From: Malassezia japonica
Taxonomy: Eukaryota; Basidiomycota; Malasseziomycetes; Malasseziales; Malasseziaceae
Direction of reading: 5' to 3'
DNA length: 64,000 bases
Assembly: GCF_029542785.1 (NCBI RefSeq)
Contig: NC_083370.1
Location: 310,001-374,000 of the forward strand
Below, piece by piece: positions 63,005-64,000 of this stretch. Each line of letters begins with the position of its first letter. Position 1 is the first letter of the stretch. The notes under the pieces are model-generated. The model was not told the origin of the DNA. It made no database searches and saw nothing but the letters and a program-made list of their open reading frames with translations. The position numbers were made by a program, and so were the translations under genes.

Positions 63005-63350
63005 TGTGAGTGTGGGGCGAAGAAAGAGCGGAGCCAAGCACGGGTGGGACGCGACAGTGCACTGCCTGGCGAAACGCGCCACAAATTCCCATTTACCCGC
63101 CGCCGCCACGTGGGGTACAGGTGCGAGGTGGTGGCGTAGAAGCGCAGTGCCGAGCCTTGGGAGTGTCTTGGCATACGAATCATTGCGTAACTATGAATCG
63201 ACAGAGTGGCTATGCCAATGTTCGTTAGGGTCTGCAAATAGAGCGTTGTGGCATAGGTCCATGCCCTGCGGCGGACAAACAAGCGCAGTCGCACAAATCT
63301 GCAAAGAGATGCACGCATCCCTGCTACGCCACCCAAGCACCTTGCGACCA
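63005..63350. other. Promoter region of the aspartyl protease and 3' flank of TIM10
   Basis: No gene recognised in 346 bp. Contains a CACGTG E-box at 63107-63112, 103 bp before the protease start. Confidence 0.4.
63107..63112. promoter_or_regulatory. CACGTG E-box upstream of the aspartyl protease
   Basis: CACGTG on the upstream side of the minus-strand start at 63004. Confidence 0.35.
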
Positions 63351-63710
63351 TTAACCAAACATGCGGCCGCCGGGGGCACCGGCGCCAGAAGCCTGCTGGC
63401 CGATAGCCTGCATCTGCTCGCCGACCTTGGCGTTGACGGCAAAGAACTTGCTCACGCAACTGATGTCAGAATAGGTAGACATACCGATCAATGCACACGC
63501 TTTCACCCTTAAGCAGATCGGGCTCCGCGTAGCGCGTGCTGATGCACTTCTTATGGCACGACTCCACAAGACGGTTGAACACGTCCGTGATCATATCGAG
63601 CTGGGGTATAAGAATGTCTGTATGTATGAACGTACTTCTGCAGTAGCAGCCTCGAGCTGCGCCGAGTTGGCCGCGGGGGCCGCGCTGCTTCCACCTCCGA
63701 AAAGCGGCAT
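63351..63710 (-). CDS. TIM10: Mitochondrial small TIM chaperone Tim10
   Basis: Intermembrane-space chaperone, part of the Tim9-Tim10 hexamer that guides carrier proteins; 99 residues. Two introns are removed: 63601-63635 (35 nt) and 63460-63484 (25 nt). The spliced protein has MITDVFNRLVESCHKKCISTR and GESVCIDRCVSKFFAVNAKV, the twin CX3C motifs (CHKKC and CIDRC). The second intron falls inside the second CX3C pair, between R and C. The N-terminus MPLFGGGSSAAPAANSAQ and C-terminal Gly-rich tail are low complexity. Confidence 0.93.
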
Positions 63711-63907
63711 GACTGTGTCTGGAAGGTGCCGACGTTCTCCTTCGCGACCGCTGCGGTTGCTGACTAAAATGAGGCGTGCGTGCTCCACTTGCGATACGTG
63801 GAGCAAATGCATGTCGCCCAGCCTGGCGTCGTGTCCATGTCATTGATCGTTGCTACGAAAAGGGATCCATAAAAAAAAAAGATTAAAAGAAAAGTTCATT
63901 ACCAAGA

Positions 63908-64000
63908 TTAGCACAGGACGCATGCCAGTGTCACGGAAAGGAGGACAATATAGAGTGCAAACTGGATCGAATAGGCACGGTGCGCTCCCGAGGTGGCCGT
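63908..64000 (-). CDS. C-terminal end of a GPI-type surface protein (cut by window edge)
   Basis: Only the last 30 residues are in the window: TSGAHRAYSIQFALYIVLLS, then VTLACVLC and stop at 63908-63910. A Ser/Gly segment before a hydrophobic tail is typical of a GPI signal, as in the aspartyl proteases 1-4 kb to the left. It may be a third member of that cluster; this is inferred from position only. Confidence 0.55.
   Translation of the reverse strand, partial: TATSGAHRAYSIQFALYIVLLSVTLACVLC

Overview
This window is nuclear DNA from a compact, GC-rich basidiomycete yeast, most likely a Malassezia species. The evidence is an Mn superoxide dismutase resembling the Malassezia allergen Mala s 11 at the left edge, clusters of secreted and GPI-anchored aspartyl proteases and chitin deacetylases, typical fungal housekeeping genes, and many extremely short introns. 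The genus call is by recognition, not by a database search. I place 43 protein-coding genes (two cut by the window edges) and two tRNA genes. Splicing the introns I propose gives a coding length divisible by three in every complete intron-containing gene, which is strong internal support for the models.

Layout. 1-6.3 kb: Mn-SOD (partial), a RING protein, SUB2, an eEF1A-methyltransferase-like gene, SPP2 and vacuolar protease PEP4. 6.3-12.2 kb: tandem pair of large secreted Ser-rich proteins with a transglycosylase/lysozyme-like core. 12.3-26.4 kb: dense block with a roadblock dynein light chain, MAD1, a bZIP factor, TBCA, RNase Z, PRP4 kinase, DBP2, APN2, QRI7 and a SIM-RING protein. 26.4-43.6 kb: looser, less GC-rich stretch with long intergenic regions, a mitoribosomal protein, COQ2, an Ecl1-like protein, CMR1, an unknown membrane protein, twin tRNA-Gln(CTG) genes, a tandem chitin deacetylase pair (one member apparently dead) and a tandem pair of small GPI proteins. 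43.6-59.6 kb: dense again, with HOS2, an SLC35F6-like transporter, RSP5, an MZM1-bL31m fusion, ECM2, NMT1, NCA2, SSK1, SUR2 and SCJ1. 59.6-64 kb: tandem GPI-type aspartyl proteases, TIM10, and the C-terminal end of another GPI-type protein.

Themes. (1) I identified 39 spliceosomal introns; 25 are exactly 22 nt, with the CTNAC branch-site A at intron position 17 in those I counted base by base. The only long one, 350 nt, lies in DBP2 at a position associated with autoregulation in yeast. (2) The genome is packed to the limit: convergent genes share stop-codon bases (CTAG), and divergent start codons lie as little as 15 bp apart, often with a CACGTG E-box nearby. (3) Cell-surface and secreted genes occur as tandem duplicates and often have a TATA box close to the start codon. 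Several splicing genes (SUB2, SPP2, PRP4, ECM2) lie in the window, as do mitochondrial genes (uL30m, COQ2, QRI7, NCA2, MZM1-bL31m, TIM10).
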